A DNA stretch of 64,000 nucleotides from Flammula alnicola. Lineage: Eukaryota; Basidiomycota; Agaricomycetes; Agaricales; Strophariaceae. This document shows, in pieces, positions 34,174 through 47,203 of this stretch. The DNA lies in assembly GCA_015499995.1 (NCBI GenBank), contig JADNRV010000029.1:124001-188000 (forward strand), in the 5' to 3' direction. The notes beneath the pieces were generated by a model, which saw only the letters and a list, made by a program, of their open reading frames with translations, had not been told where the DNA came from and ran no database searches. The position numbers were made by a program, and so were the translations under genes. Position 1 is the stretch's first letter. Each line of letters begins with the position of its first letter.

Positions 34174-36604
34174 ATGTCTCCTCATGAAGAGCCCTCCGCG
34201 GATAGTGCACTCATATCAACCGCCCCTTCCGTCGACTCCTCTCTGACTCATGTACAAGTCAACGAAAAATCAGCAGCCGGATCAGGAGAAGAACACAACG
34301 GGTCAGCACTCGAACGAACTTTTTCTCCTGGCCATGGCGAATCGGCTTTGCCCGAAGACAAAATCGAGGAGTCCCTGGAGAATCTTGAAGATGACTGGGA
34401 GGACGACCCAGACAACGCTAGGAATTGGCCGCTTCGCAAGAAATGGACAGCGGTTTGCATCGTACGTCTTATGCGCCCTTTCTGTCGTGAACTCATGACC
34501 TTTTCTGACACTTATTTCAGGTGTCAGCCTATACTTTTCTTTCGCCCCTCGCAAGTTCGATGATGGCTCCCGGAATTCCGGAGGTTGCTATGAAATACGG
34601 GATCACCAATACTACTGTCATGGCCCTTACGCTCAGTATATTCCTGCTCTCCTTTGCCATTGGCGTCAGTCTATTGCCATATTTCACCATTCTTGCCGCT
34701 GACGTCGTTATATAGCCACTAATTCTCGCCCCTTTATCTGAGATGTATGGGCGGACATGGGTATGCTATGCATTGAATTATTTGTATTTTTCCAACCCAC
34801 CGCTGACCCCTGCTAAAGGTCCTTCATATTGGCAATCTCTTCACCTTGGCATTCAGTCTGGGTTGCGCTTTTGCACCGACGACAGGTGCTCTCCTTGGCT
34901 TCCGCTTTCTCTGTATGTGAACTTCCGTTATAACGGCATTCTATTCTGACTCTTTCTCTAGCTGGCTTATCGGGATGTGCGCCCATTGCCTGCGGTGGTG
35001 GTTCTGTCGGTGATTTATTTGCGGAACGCGATCGAGCATCTGCCATGGCGCTTTACAGTCTCGGGCCCCTCATTGGTACGTAATGTCATAGTAACTTCCC
35101 CCAGACAGGCGCTTACGAAGCTGTCTATTTTTAGGTCCTATAGTAGGTCCCATAGCTGGGGGATTTATTGCTCAGACAGTTGGAATCAAATGGGTCTTCA
35201 TCGTCATTGCCAGTGAGTTGTTTTTTTTATAGTTTTTGTTACTTTAAAAAGAAATTACTTAACTTACGAATTAGTTACTTGTGGCGTCGCGGGGCTATTT
35301 GGAATTCCTTTCCTGAGAGAGACTTATGGGCCTGTCATTCGTCTGCGCCGTGCTGTCAAGACCGGTGATCCGGAGAAAGTCGCGGCAGCTCACCCTCATC
35401 TTCTTAAAGAGCACGGCAGCAAGCTCCATGTCCTCTGGGTTAATCTTTCACGACCAGTTACGATCCTCTTCCGCAGCTTCATCTGCTTTATTCTTAGCTT
35501 GTACATGGCCTTGTGAGTGACTTTTTCTTACTTTCTAGATCTTTGGCTTCGGTTGACATAACTTATCGCAGTATGTATGGTATCTTCTATCTCATGTTTG
35601 CCACGTTTGCCGGTGGGTCTTCTCCTTGATAATTTATATTATGCCATCTAACTTCACTTTTAGAATTCTTCAGCACCACTTACGGATTCCGACCCGGTGT
35701 TGGAGGTCTTGCGTATCTTGGACTCGGTTTCGGTTTCCTCCTAGCGACCATATTTGGCGCGAAGTTTGCTGATCGAGTTTATAAATATGTGAGTGGACAA
35801 AGTCTCCCCAGGTTACGCTCAGAAAGCTGAATTATTCATGATATGTAGCTTGCTGATAAAAACGGAGGTGTCGCTACACCAGAGATGCGCATTCCTGCGC
35901 TCTTCTTTGGGTCGTTCTTTGTGCCTATCGGCCTGTTGTACGTCTCATCTTTTGCATCCTTGACACTCTCTCACAGTCTTTAAGCTGGTATGGGTGGTCC
36001 GCACAAGCTAAACTCCACTGGATGATGCCGATCGTCGGTTCAGGAATTTTCGGCTTCGGTGCGTGAATATTGCTGATAGTGAACCCAGTAAACTGACCAA
36101 TATTTTATGGACAGGAATGATGACTACTTTGTGAGCTCATGGAATTGCACAGCGCTCTCTCGGAACGGAGATTAATAATTCTTAATAACAGCCTTCCAAT
36201 CTTACTCTATTTAGTTGATTCGTTTGCATATGCTGCTAGCGCCACTGCTGCTGCTTCTGTAAGTGAATCTTGCGAGCCGTCTGTTATTACTATTAGGGTG
36301 CTCACTGCATTTCGTTTATACTCTTCTATAGCTCTTCCGATCGCTGCTGGGATTCGCCTTCCCCCTCTTTGGCCAGCAGATGTTCAATAAGCTCGGACTG
36401 GGAGGTGGTAACTCAGTAAGTTTTAATATGCCATCCATATGTATATACGATTTTTGACGCATTTCTCTTTTACCAAAGTTGTTAGCTGGTTGCGCTATTG
36501 TCCTCGGCATTCCATTTCCCGTCTGGATCTATTATAATGGAGAGAAATTGCGTGCTGGGAATCCTTTGACGCGAGACTCCACCTTGCCGAAGAAGAAACT
36601 TTAA
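34174..36604 (+). CDS. MFS drug:proton antiporter (DHA1, FLR1/polyamine type)
   Basis: Twelve-helix major facilitator of the plasma membrane. ATG 34174 opens MSPHEEPSADSALIST, a long acidic cytosolic leader ending with the signature DDPDNARNWPLRKKW typical of fungal DHA1 transporters. TM1 reads TFLSPLASSMMAPGIPEVAM. The TM2-TM3 loop is PLILAPLSEMYGRTWV. Motif C-like sequence follows: GPLIGPIVGPIAGGFIAQTV. The central loop carries LRETYGPVIRLRRAVK. Later helices include GIFYLMFATFAEFFSTTYGF, AYLGLGFGFLLATIFGAKFA and PALFFGSFFVPIGLFWYGWS. The tail KLRAGNPLTRDSTLPKKKL ends at TAA 36602-36604. About ten short introns are all in phase. The gene is intact. The substrate is unknown; relatives export fungicides and other small organic molecules. 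Confidence 0.93.
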
Positions 36605-37924
36605 TTGCATCCTGCCATGATCTCTTTACTCGAGTCGAAGTACACCAGGACGACCTCGCTCATGGCCATCTATCCGTTTGAGTCATGCTCTGTTGAACCA
36701 AAATCTCCCTCTCTTCATAGAAAGTCGCAGCCACACAACTCCCTCGTTGCATCTTGTATCCATACAGAAATTCTTGCTACCCACTGCCACGCCTAATTAG
36801 CCCATATCACACCCAACATGGATAGAATCTACTCATATCATCACGTCAATGCATTCTTTACAATCACGTCCCTTAAACCCCACTGCGGTACTCACCTCCC
36901 ACCTCTGCGCCATGACACATGCCAAACTATATACCTAGATGTGTTTAACATTCTTTCGGAGTATTTGCACAGAACAGCAGATTTTTCCAAATTTTTCATA
37001 CTTACCCTTACTTTAACATACACCTCGGACGAGCCATTCTTACATACCCAAGTCTGGATGTCTGGATTCTGTCTCTTGTTTTCGGAATAAAAATATAATT
37101 TAACACGTTCCATTTCAATGTTCTGGCTTCAAGGCATGGATGGGAAAGCTCAGCAATTTTTCAAATTGCCGACGGGTTAGTCAGGCCGTAACCCGCGTAA
37201 CAGTCAACTGCACATACTTAGGTGATGGCGTGAGGAGGTAAAAGAAAGGAGGCTCGAGATATTTTATCTGTAATAATAGTGATACGTCTAATCCAATCTA
37301 ATCCGATACCGAGCTGGCAGATCTCACTAGTGTAGGGATTGGAGAGGAAACCGAACTTGTGGCTTGCGAGTGCACTGTTCCAAGGATCTGGAGTAAAAAT
37401 TCATAAGGCATCGGGTACTATGACTCCCAAGACATATCTCAGTCTTCCAATGCTCGAAGGAACGTGGAAGGCTCGTGAGTTGGCCAATTGCGAACTGCAG
37501 GCTGGGAGCATGAGGCTCAGTGCGGGTCTCGAACTCGAATCAGCTCCAGCGTGCTACCTGAGTCAATTTAGCATCATACAAGATCGGATTACTCGGCGTC
37601 ATAACAGGCTTACTTACCATCTAGACGCGGTCACTGCCAAAACCAGCCCACTGCACATGTGAGATGGCCCGTGCTTGAGCCAATTCGACACGGATGATTT
37701 CATGCGCACGGTCGTGCAGGGATCATCCGGCGACGTCACCGTGTCCAAATGGGAGAAATGCTAGAGGTATTTTATCTGCAATACTCGAGTAATACTACAC
37801 TATGTTACATGTAAATCGAGCTTGTGGAATGTGGTAAAGTACAGCGCTAATGAAGACCGTCGTAGAATTAGTGGCAAAATATTTAATGATTTTGGGGCCG
37901 CTGGGCTATGAGTGGAGGATTCGG
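36605..37924. other. Intergenic with short dispersed direct repeat
   Basis: A 20-odd-bp near-identical string (tattttatctgyaata) occurs at about 37260 and 37770 in the same orientation, about 510 bp apart. Between them, on the minus strand, lies a tRNA B-box-like string (AGTTCGAGACC at about 37525-37535) without a tRNA fold. This could be an old SINE. No gene was seen. Confidence 0.3.
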
Positions 37925-38456
37925 TCATACACCTGAGGTCGACACCTTGCTTTTCTCTTTCAGTTTGGGATCTTCAAGCAAAACACCACAGCGAGCACAT
38001 GTGATATCTGTGTCTTTGCTAAATTGTGATATCGATTAGTGAGCTCAAATGAACTTATACGAATGGTTGAAGATGACGCTCAAACCAACGCTCACAATAG
38101 GCAGATTAATCCACACGGGAAGCACATCTGATTTTCCCAGGTTAATGAAGATTTCATAGCGAATGGTGAACGGCTGTACTCACGACGGCAGTGATGATTC
38201 CACAGATACCAAAGTTTGTCTTTGGCTGATGGTTTCCCATTGCACATTGAGCAAAAACTATATTTTGGAGCGATCAGTTCTTCTCCTTGAAGCCCAAAGG
38301 TGAAAACTCACGTTGGTCACGATATTGTTGGCCTAGGGTTGCGGCATCTAACGCAGGTGCGGGGGTATTACCATTGGCAGCTGGAGTCTGCTCTACGGGA
38401 GACGTAGCAGGAGCAGGCTGCGATGCAGGGATCGGATTTTCATTGGTTTTGGACAT
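37925..38456 (-). CDS. BRI3-like small membrane protein
   Basis: A short protein of about 100 residues read from four exons. ATG 38456 opens MSKTNENPIPASQPAPATSP, a Pro/Ala-rich leader ending YRDQ. Next come FAQCAMGNHQPKTNFGICGI and ITAV. Then a tiny exon encodes MCFPCGLICLF. The last exon reads KDTDITCARCGVLLEDPKLK and ends STSGV before TGA 37925-37927. A Cys-rich hydrophobic hairpin followed by CxxCG matches the brain protein I3 (BRI3) family, small endomembrane/lysosomal proteins of unclear role. All junctions are GT-AG and in phase, which supports this small multi-exon model. The gene would be missed by a simple open-frame scan. Confidence 0.75.
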
Positions 38457-39807
38457 AGGGCAGTGAAAGCGTAATATGAAGGGAGCTAAAGAAAGTCTCC
38501 AACAAACAGGGGCGAGTCTTATATATAGATGGACCCTCCGTGAACACACAGCAAAACATGCGCATCATGGGTACAATACAGAACGTGGCTCGAACGCGGC
38601 TCACGCTCAGCTTGTGCATCGCTATTTCGCAGTCGGGTTCGATTGAATTGTTGTGTCGCATCACGGTCACCTGGAGTACGGTCTTAGTAGGCTTGAAATT
38701 TTCAGCGTTTTCATGGGTCTTATACTCACGTTATGAAGAGAAACACCGAACGTGAGGTTTGCGGCTTTTTGAAAGAACCTAGAGTGAAGATGCCGAAGGA
38801 CCCAGATGCTCTGGCTGGTATGGGCTTTGGAGTGGGCATTTGGTTAGCATCTTCTCGTACGGTAAGCTCGCTCTCGCCAGTCCACCAAAGATCTGGCCTG
38901 ACGTGATGCTACGACCGGCTGGAGCAGTCTGTTAGAGTCGTGGGATCGAGGCCTGCATCGCATCTCGCTGCACCGCTCGCTCCTGGCCCTAAGATTCATT
39001 GGATATTGAAGTTTATTCCATTACAACTGTGCCTAACACATAGGTCAAGCCGTTCCAAGTTAGAAGGGTAGAAATATTGCCCAACATGCCTTATCATTAA
39101 TATCAACCTGAAAAGCGAGCACCTTGAAGTTGAGTCGGGCCCGCCTTACTCCACTCAGAGGCTCCTTATCGCCACAGAAGTTCTCCTTATTTAAGAAGTG
39201 AGGGATCTGAAGGCACCATAGTTCATGAAAACGTACCTTCCTGATGTAGCCTGAGCCCGGCGAAGCTGCAGCATACTCCAGACGTCAGAGCTACGAAATG
39301 GACGCAACAGCGTCACAAGGGGTCGAATGACCGAACCCCTCGGACCACTCTGCTGCCTGTAACCAGCTGCAATCATGCACAGTTTTAATCGAGCTAGTAG
39401 GCGCGTACCCCACGTTTCTCTCGACTTTGACGGTTTCTGTCAGGTTGTGCATGGAAGTTGAACGTACGTTGAAAAACCCGTCGACTCCAAAGCACGTGAC
39501 TGGGCTGCCAAGGGACGTGTATTACCTAAAGAGGTAATTTCCCCCTTGACGCTGCACATTCAAATTGCACAATGGTTCGACAGGGCCATCTTCTTGACCA
39601 CGACCTTGACGTCGACAGGACTCTCCTTCTCATTCCCATAGACGACCTTCACGATCTCCCATTTTTTTGCCTTTGATTCCTCAATTTGCTAGCCAAAAAA
39701 CGCTATTTGTTGAACACGACTTTTACGTGCTGGCAAAGATTTTTACACCTCACCTAGAAAACCTACGAGGATACCTGTAGAGCTGGAGAATATTCTCTCT
39801 TTTCTTT
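38457..39807. other. Intergenic between divergent genes
   Basis: About 1.35 kb separates the BRI3-like and TM-WD40 genes. A protein-like reading just upstream of 39808 (IPVELENILSFLYEINAAKS) hints that the next gene may start earlier, near ATG 39571. No repeat or RNA gene was found. Confidence 0.4.
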
Positions 39808-42800
39808 ATGAAATCAACGCTGCCAAGTCATGTCCCGACCGACTTTCATGAGACCTCCTCAGTAGGGTCGCCCTTGACGTCGTCTGGTCGACAGTCCCCT
39901 GTCAGTGATCGTCGAGAAACTATTCTGAGTTTGGTAGAGATGCTACTGCAGAATAATGAAAGCAATGGTCATAGTGAGTCCCTGTGTTACTCTCTCTGTT
40001 TACATTTCTTCTTATTACGTTGCGAAGGAGATACCCAAATGCCATCCTTTGAGGACGACAGGGACGTCCGTGCGTATGGTTCCGTTGCCCACCCGTGATT
40101 CTCCGTCTGATGTCCTCGGCAGCCTCTGTTGACGAGCACCTCCAAGTTGTCGGAGCCGACGTCTTCCATAAACTTCAAAGGCGAGTTATCGGATTTTTGA
40201 ACCCCTATATACAATATGTCGAGGCGCTAATTTTAGCGGTCATATACAGAAGGATCAATAACTTGGACAAAGAGGTATTTTTGCTGTCGTCTCTTCCGTC
40301 AATCCACAAAAACCAACAAACTTCACACAGTTGCGAAACTTTGCAAATGCCGCCCGCCAACTAGGCAGTTCCGTGGCAATCCTCTCATCTGCGTTCCACT
40401 TGCGAGAACGACTGGCTCAGCTTCTCTTCCTGTATCATGAAAACGCGGCCGACCTTTTCCCTCGTAAAATATCTCACATTGTCCGGGAAGGCGCTGGCGA
40501 TTCTCCCGCGGCAAGTAGACGCAAGAGAGCATTTCGACGAGTCAAGGGGAAAGCCCAGCTACACGTTCCGAGACCTACCGTATCGGAGAACGTCGACCCT
40601 GAATCCTTTCCGAGCAATTGGAATTCCTGTCTAAAGAGGTCACTACTTTCTCCGTTGCTTAAACGAGTTCCCGGAATTTACGGACGAGGCGGTCAATGCA
40701 TCTATTCTGTCGTTTGAAGGCGACCTAATGGTGAGGAATATAAGTTGTTTCTATCCAAATATGTTTTACTGACATTACCTGAAGTATTGGGCGTCCTGTC
40801 TCAAGGAATACTCAGGTAAATTTTTGCATGATACAGCCATATATCTACTAATTTACGTGAAGGCCAATTCCGTTATCCAGCAGTCCAAAGATACATTCAT
40901 GACCTTTCGTCTGAGATGGGCCACCACATCGACGAGTTGACCTCCTCTCTGTCGATGTTCATTGAAGTTGGTGGGTTTTGTCTGGTGTTAATCGATAATA
41001 AAGAAACTAAGATGGCCTAATACCATGACGAAGGTGTGCCAACCATCCGATTTGCGCAAAAGCACGGAGCGGACAACCTTCTGAACCTCTCAACCGTCGC
41101 CACCTTTTTCTCAGCCGTCACCGCTACGACCATGCAGTTCTCCTATGCGCTGGACCGTACAGGTATAGCAAATGCAGTCAACTCCTTTGGTTCGCCTCGC
41201 TAGTTTTCAGCATCGGCGCAGCTGTGAACAGTCTTCTTGGTCTTACTTGGAAGCAAGCAATGTAGTACGTTATTATCTATAGTTCTACTCTATCAATCAT
41301 CAGAACCTAACCTAACCACTTTGTTCGCCAGCCGTTCTCCAGGACACCGCGTGCCCTGGTGGGTTTTGATCTGGATCAAGCGGTCACCCCTCGTCTTCCT
41401 CGTCCTATCAGTTGCTTGTTTCTCTATCGGACTTTGTTGTTTCGCGTATGCTTCACATCAGGTATGTGAGCTTTGACCCCTGTGCCGGCATTCTCTCTTT
41501 TTCAGCCTATCTTGACAGGTTGTAACCCCTCTTCGCAGGCCCATGTAACATCAACCCTAACCACCGTACTCACCGCTTTTACCTCTTTTGGTCTTGCTGC
41601 CGTTTCTGCATGGTTTGCATCTGAACGATGGGCATTTTCTCGACATCGAGGGCAGAAATGGCTAAGCGATATCCTGTCAGAAGCTAACCAAAGGTTCCTG
41701 CAACTTCCGGGTATAACTTGGATGCAAAAAGTGTTCAGGGTAGCCTCCAGGCAATTCAGAAAGCTCCGCAGGCCTCTCGTCTACGGATGTGCGCATCTCA
41801 TCAGTCGTTTTACCTGCTGGACGGACTCGAACGATGAAAACGATGATTTGGAGGCAAGTAGACTACCTACGACTGCACCACCCATGTACAATGGAGACTT
41901 AAAGGAACCCACAAGCCCTGCTGGCAAGCGCCGTATGTCTGATTCAACAGCAGTCACCAGCGAGCAATCGACACCAGGATCGCCGCTCACCCCTCCGACT
42001 CCTGTGAATTCTCCAGTGGAGAACGATTTTAGTTTGAACAGCCCAACCAGCCCCAATACACCGACGCTCGGCAAGCAACTCTGGAAGAATGCTGTGCGGA
42101 ACGTCCGGATGCGCAATGCCCTCTCCTCGATAACCACTGCATCCAATGTCGCGACTGTCATCAATAAGCCATGGGCAGAGCCTGTACGGCAACGCACGGT
42201 ATCGTCTGGGATTGGCCTGCCTGATAGGAAGGGTGAACCAATGACGTTTACGCGCTCGAGGGTATCTGCACTCGTCCCGAAACTCGTGGAGCTGGAGGCT
42301 ACCCATGATCTGGCAGCGCATTCTGCGCTCGTTAGACATATGCAGTTCTCTCCGGATGGAAAGTTTTTGGCCACTTCAAGGTATGTTCTCGTTACTTGAT
42401 TTTTGAACAGTCTCCCTGACGCAGTTTCAGTTGGGATAAGACTTCCGTGATATTCCGAGTCGGGGTACTTTGATTTGATCTGGTTGAAAAATGTTTTGCT
42501 TACGGTCTTCATGACAGCACCCTTTCACCCCGCATCGGACGCTGGCGCACGCGCAAGGCTTCGTAGGACAAGTTGCTTGGTAATACCTACGTTTCAGGAT
42601 GCTTTCTTTGTATTGATGATCCTCTTAGGTCTCCAAATGGCAAAATCCTTCTCACAAAAATGGCAAGAGGAATCAAGGTTTGGACTGCCGAGGTAAGCTA
42701 AGGATGCTTTTTTTTGTTTTTGAGTCTGATTGGTTGACGACGTGTGTCGTTCTTGTTATCCTTCAGAATGGCGTTTGTAAGAAGACCATCAACCGAAATA

Positions 42801-44204
42801 CCTCAGTCGAAACAATAACCTGGTGTCCAGATGGCGATGGTGCGCTGCCTCATCATGCGATAAATCTCTGTTTTACAAGCATTTCTGTGTTGTAGCTTTC
42901 TTGTCCATTGAAGATTCTATTGTCACGAAAGTGGTGAGTCGCTCAAGATTCGTTTCTTCTACATTTTGATTTCATTATAATTCTGGACTTCAGGATCTAA
43001 ATGGCAGAGTAAGACCTTGATGTCGTGTTGACTAATTCAGGCTCTTATGTTATCCATCTATCCCTTCCAGGTCCTGGATCAGTACGATTTCGGGAACATG
43101 AAGCTCCATGATGTCGCCATTACCCCGGATGCTGTACGTCTTTTAGGTGTCGGCCCTCTGCTCCGGTCTCCGACTGGCTTACACCTAGTAAATCCCGGGT
43201 GAAAAGCGATTGGTGGGTACGTAATGATTCCACTTCATTTTTTTGAATGCGTCTCAGAGTATACTGGTCTTCAGTGTATAATGCGGAGACAAAGCAGATC
43301 GAAAGGCAAGTTTCGGCAGATCTCGTCGTTCTATATATTGACAATATCCATAGTTTGACGCCTGTTCTCGAAGATGTCAGAGATATCACACTTGCTCAAA
43401 CGACACGCAATGGCTTGATTGCGCTTGTTAGCTATGAGCACAAGGTACGTCGTTATTATTGTCTCTTGGGTGTTGGTTAACTGGGTTTATACTCCTGATT
43501 TGCAGGCGCCTCCTCAACTCTGGAAACTGGAATTAGTCAAAGATAGGGATACCAACACGATCGTCACGTCTCGCCTTGCGTTACGGTAAGTCGATTGCGT
43601 GCCTACCTAATTTTACGTGTCCTGACTCGGTCGTTTAGACACACATACATGCCAAAAGTACCCGTCGACTTCGCAGGTCCAAGTTATTTCGGAGGCCAAA
43701 ATAACGAGCTCGTCCTCTGTGCGGAAAAGGTACCATTTTTCATCTCTCTTTCCCATGGCGTGGTAACACTTCATTTTCAGCTGGGGATATACATGTCTGG
43801 GATCAAGAATCTGGTGCCTTGCTTCACTTCATTCGTGCTCAAGCACACGGTGGCGATCTGACATGTATTGCCTGGAATCATGCCGCAACGGAACCTTTCA
43901 TCTTTGCGACTGGGAGTCACGATGGCGCGGTACGGGTCTGGACACGACACCCAATGATCACTCTGACTCTGCGCAACCGACGCCGACCAACATAACTGAA
44001 TTTCCCCGAAGCTCGTCTCCCTACCAGCTGGAATCAAATGTGTCCAGCAGCTCGCTCTCATTGGATGACTTTCAGTCAGGGCAAACGCGCATGAGCTCGT
44101 CCGATAACCGTTCCGTGACGTTTGGGAGTCATACGGGCTATCTAGTGACAGAGATCTTGCATGACTCGCGAGGCGTCTCTAAAACCGTTAATAACATTGG
44201 ATAA
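39808..44204 (+). CDS. Transmembrane protein with C-terminal WD40 repeats
   Basis: A large multi-exon gene with three parts. (1) A helical N-terminal half: VFHKLQRRVIGFLNPYIQYV, VIYRRINNLDKELRNFANAA, FHLRERLAQLLFLYHENAAD, YIHDLSSEMGHHIDELTSSL. (2) Four hydrophobic helices: STVATFFSAVTATTMQFSYA, FASLVFSIGAAVNSLLGLTW, PLVFLVLSVACFSIGLCCFA, TVLTAFTSFGLAAVSAWFAS; then a Ser/Pro/Thr linker. (3) A WD40 domain: AAHSALVRHMQFSPDGKFLA, ETITWCPDGD, IHVWDQESGALLHFI and FIFATGSHDGAVRVWTRH. Three single-base gaps break the frame: near 40612 (DPESFP|EQLEF), 40647-40649 (KEVTT|FLRC) and 43950-43952 (TRHP|NDHSDS). With them bridged the frame runs to TAG 44202-44204. The role is unknown; the layout is lineage-typical. 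Confidence 0.75.
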
Positions 44205-45403
44205 CCATTCAATCATCACGACCTATGACGATCAATATTATGACCAAAAAAAATGTTGCTACTGGAGGACATATTTAAATAGGTGTAACGCCGTCGAGGA
44301 AAATTTGAGTATCTACAATACAAATGCGTACACTATCGTGTCATGTTCTGCTATATACAGTGTACGTCTAAACTTTTTACATGAAGGTTTTATTTGGGTT
44401 TTATAACTGTATCGACGTGCTATTTACGGAAGAACAGTTCTGAATCGGGTGACTCCATCATTTCAAGCTGTTTTCGTTGCCATGGCCTCTTCAAGTTGTC
44501 TTCAAGTTAGTCTCGTCTTTTCGTTAGTACAGTGCCCATCACCACCTCTCCAACACTCCTGTTTGGTGCCGAGAAATTTTTTGTAGAATTTTTCTGATTT
44601 TCTTGGAAGGAAACCCATGAAAAGAATGCGATTTACGCGTTTTCTCATTTTTTCCACGGTGTTTCACTTTTTCGGGGTTGGGAAAAAAATAAAGGGCTCC
44701 AATTTTATATTATTTGAGGAGAGAAGATGAAGAAAGGCAGGAAACAATGTTTATGATGTTTTCGGCCAAAATCCCTTTTCCTGCCTGATCCGGCGGCTCT
44801 GTAGGGTTGGGTGGTAGCTTTGGTAAGTGTGACCGTGACTGTAACATCCCTTATATAGTAGGTTGTGACATAGGGTTAGGGTTTGTTTCACTTTTCTAAG
44901 GCCGGAATTTCGAAAACTTGTCCGATCGACTTGAGATTCACAACAATGATTGCCCTCATGAATCTAAGCACATTCCCGGTGTTTTTGACAATTTGGGTAT
45001 CCGGAAAATGTAGTTATCAAATGTGTATTTTTGTTTGTTCCTGCCAAACCAGTGATGCGAGTGGTGATGGCACTGTAAGGTCGATTGAAGCCGCAGACTA
45101 CGTTGACACTCGGCTGCGCTGGTACAAGTGACTCGTGTGAGTACCTACTGACTTGCACTCTTGTTGTCAGTGCCAGACCGGATGCAAGTGTTCCGTTGTA
45201 TGTGTTCTTCACTGTGATGGCGTAAAAACTGATGACAAGAACCAACACAGCGCTTCCAAAGACGCGCCAGAGCTTTGTAACCGCTCGGAAGACTAGTTTC
45301 TCAGTTCCCCCCGCTCATATTTCTTGTATAAAGGCAGATCGTTTTCTAAGATGATGAATCAGCAGATCGCCTTCCATAGCAAATTCAACTCAACATTCTC
45401 GTG
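44205..45403. other. Intergenic with weak hydrophobic open frame
   Basis: A minus-strand frame (44964-45248) begins with a hydrophobic stretch (LVLVISFYAITVKNTYN), but there is no recognisable family. A TAGGGTTAGGG string at about 44872-44882 is too short to be telomeric. Nothing else was found. Confidence 0.35.
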
Positions 45404-47003
45404 ATGGCAGTAAAAGCTCTCTTCAGCCCACTCCAAGTCGGCAGCGTCACTTTGAAAAACCGCGTCATGATGTCCGCCCTGACCAGGAATCGCGCCGAGA
45501 ACACATACCCTACTGAACTCATGAAAGAGTACTACGTTCAACGCGTCGTTGGAGGCGCTGGTTTAATCGTTTCTGAGGCCATCTTAGTGACGCGCCAAGG
45601 GTATGTCTTCCGACCTTGCTCCCAATACTTATTAATGTTGATTTCCCTGTAGTACTGAATGGCCGCACGCTCCTGGAATATGGGACGCAAAACAAGTTGC
45701 TGGCTGGAAGAACATCACGGACGCTGTGCATACCGCTGGCGGCAAGATTTACGCTCAGGTCTGTTTATTTTTACCTTAAACATATAGTCTATAGTTCGTC
45801 TGACCCACATCTTTCCTTTTTCAGCTTTGGCATGGTAAGCAATTTTGAATGCAATTGTGACGTTGTCTGAGTGCTTTGTTTCCATCCCGGATTCCCTAGT
45901 TGGGCGACTATCTCATCCAGAGGCTCCGGAGCAAATTCTCGCAGGAGAGGTAAATATTTTATAAAATGTCTATTACGGCGACCTCCAGTGCTCATAATCG
46001 TGGATGTTATAGCCTGTTTATGGACCTTCAGCAGTCAGTGCTCGGGGAGGTACATTCCGCAATATCCCAGGAACCCCGGGCTACGTTACGGTAAGCTTAA
46101 ATCTGTATACTCCACCAGTAAATGACTCAAAGCAGGCTATAAAAGCCAACAGCCATTGAAGATCCTTCAATAATCATCGAAAAGTTCAAGAAAGCTGCTA
46201 TCAATGCTAAGGAAGCTGGTTTCGACGGTGTTGAACGTATGTCTCTTCGATTTAGCCCGAAACATTGACGGTGACCTTTGGATTCGTAGTCCATGGAGCC
46301 AACGGATACCTCATTACTCAGTTCCTCGATAGTACTGCCAACAAACGCACTGACAAGTGGGGAGGAAGCCCAGAGAACCGTTCCCGCTTCGGCTTAGAAA
46401 TGCTGAAAGCGATAATTGAAGTCTTCGGCCCAGATGTTGCCGTGAAGCTGAGCCCTGTTGGCGGGTACAATGATGTTGGGTGTGCAAGTCTCTTCATTTC
46501 CATGATCTACGACTCATTCCCGATTTCTCATAGCATGCCCCTCCAAGAGACCCTTGATACTTACTCTTACTTTATCACGGAAGCGGACAAGCTGAACCTC
46601 GCCTACATCGCACTCGTTCGCTATCACCCCTACTTCGATATTGAGATCGATGGTATGTGCATCCACCCCTTCTGCATTATTTTCGCTGCTTATTCGGGGT
46701 TTGCAAGGTGTACCTCGCGCAACCAAGCACGACGTCTTTGAGTCGTACCGCCCGTACGTCAAGAATGCGAAGCTGTTCCTCAACTCGAATGTTACTCCCG
46801 AGGAGGGTGAGGAACTTGTTTCCGCTGGAAAGGTTGATGGCATTTCCATTGGGCTCAACTGGATCACGCATCCGGACTTGGTGAAACGAATCGAGCATGG
46901 GAAGCCCCTTGATAATAGGCCCGACTTCGCCCTTATGCAGACCGGGAAGAATGGCGACAGCTGGGGCATAGGGTACACGGACTATCCCGTTGCTGTCTAT
47001 TAG
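45404..47003 (+). CDS. Old Yellow Enzyme family NADPH-dependent flavin oxidoreductase
   Basis: FMN-dependent ene-reductase of the TIM-barrel Old Yellow Enzyme family, which reduces activated C=C bonds. ATG 45404 opens MAVKALFSPLQVGSVTLKNR. Other landmarks are MMSALTRNRA, YYVQRVVGGAGLIVSEAI, KIYAQLWHVGRLSHPEAPEQ, VYGPSAVSARGG, DGVELHGANGYLITQFLD (the substrate-binding His and Asn of HxxN), RSRFGLEMLKAIIEVFGPD and VAVKLSPVGGYND. The C-terminal barrel has LNSNVTPEEGEELVSAGKVD, GISIGLNWITHPDLVKRI and ends YPVAVY at TAG 47001-47003. Seven or so introns all restore the frame. The catalytic residues are present. It stands alone, with no partner pathway gene beside it. Confidence 0.94.
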
Positions 47004-47203
47004 GGATCTTCAAATTTGTGTCGTGGGCTAGCGCTTCTGTCTTAAGAAGCCGTCCGTTGCAGGCAGAGTAGTGGTAGATTAGAAAGTTTGAAATCGGAAT
47101 TGAATCATAAGTAACGGTGGGAGTCCTTGACTCTTCATGCGCCTCCCCGGTAGACAGTTTGAAATCGGTTTGTTATTATCCATTCCCTCCGTGGACAGAT
47201 TCC

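Noticed and set aside
37490..37560. tRNA gene on the minus strand
   Set aside because: A B-box-like string is present, but acceptor, D and anticodon stems cannot be formed.
41781..42512. Minus-strand 243-codon frame
   Set aside because: It lies opposite the well-supported linker and WD40 start of the TM-WD40 gene.
44872..44886. Interstitial telomere repeat
   Set aside because: Only about one and a half TTAGGG units; chance level.
12920..47003. P450, GT61, MFS transporter and Old Yellow Enzyme as a biosynthetic gene cluster
   Set aside because: They are 15-30 kb apart with housekeeping genes between them and no synthase (PKS, NRPS, terpene) in the window.
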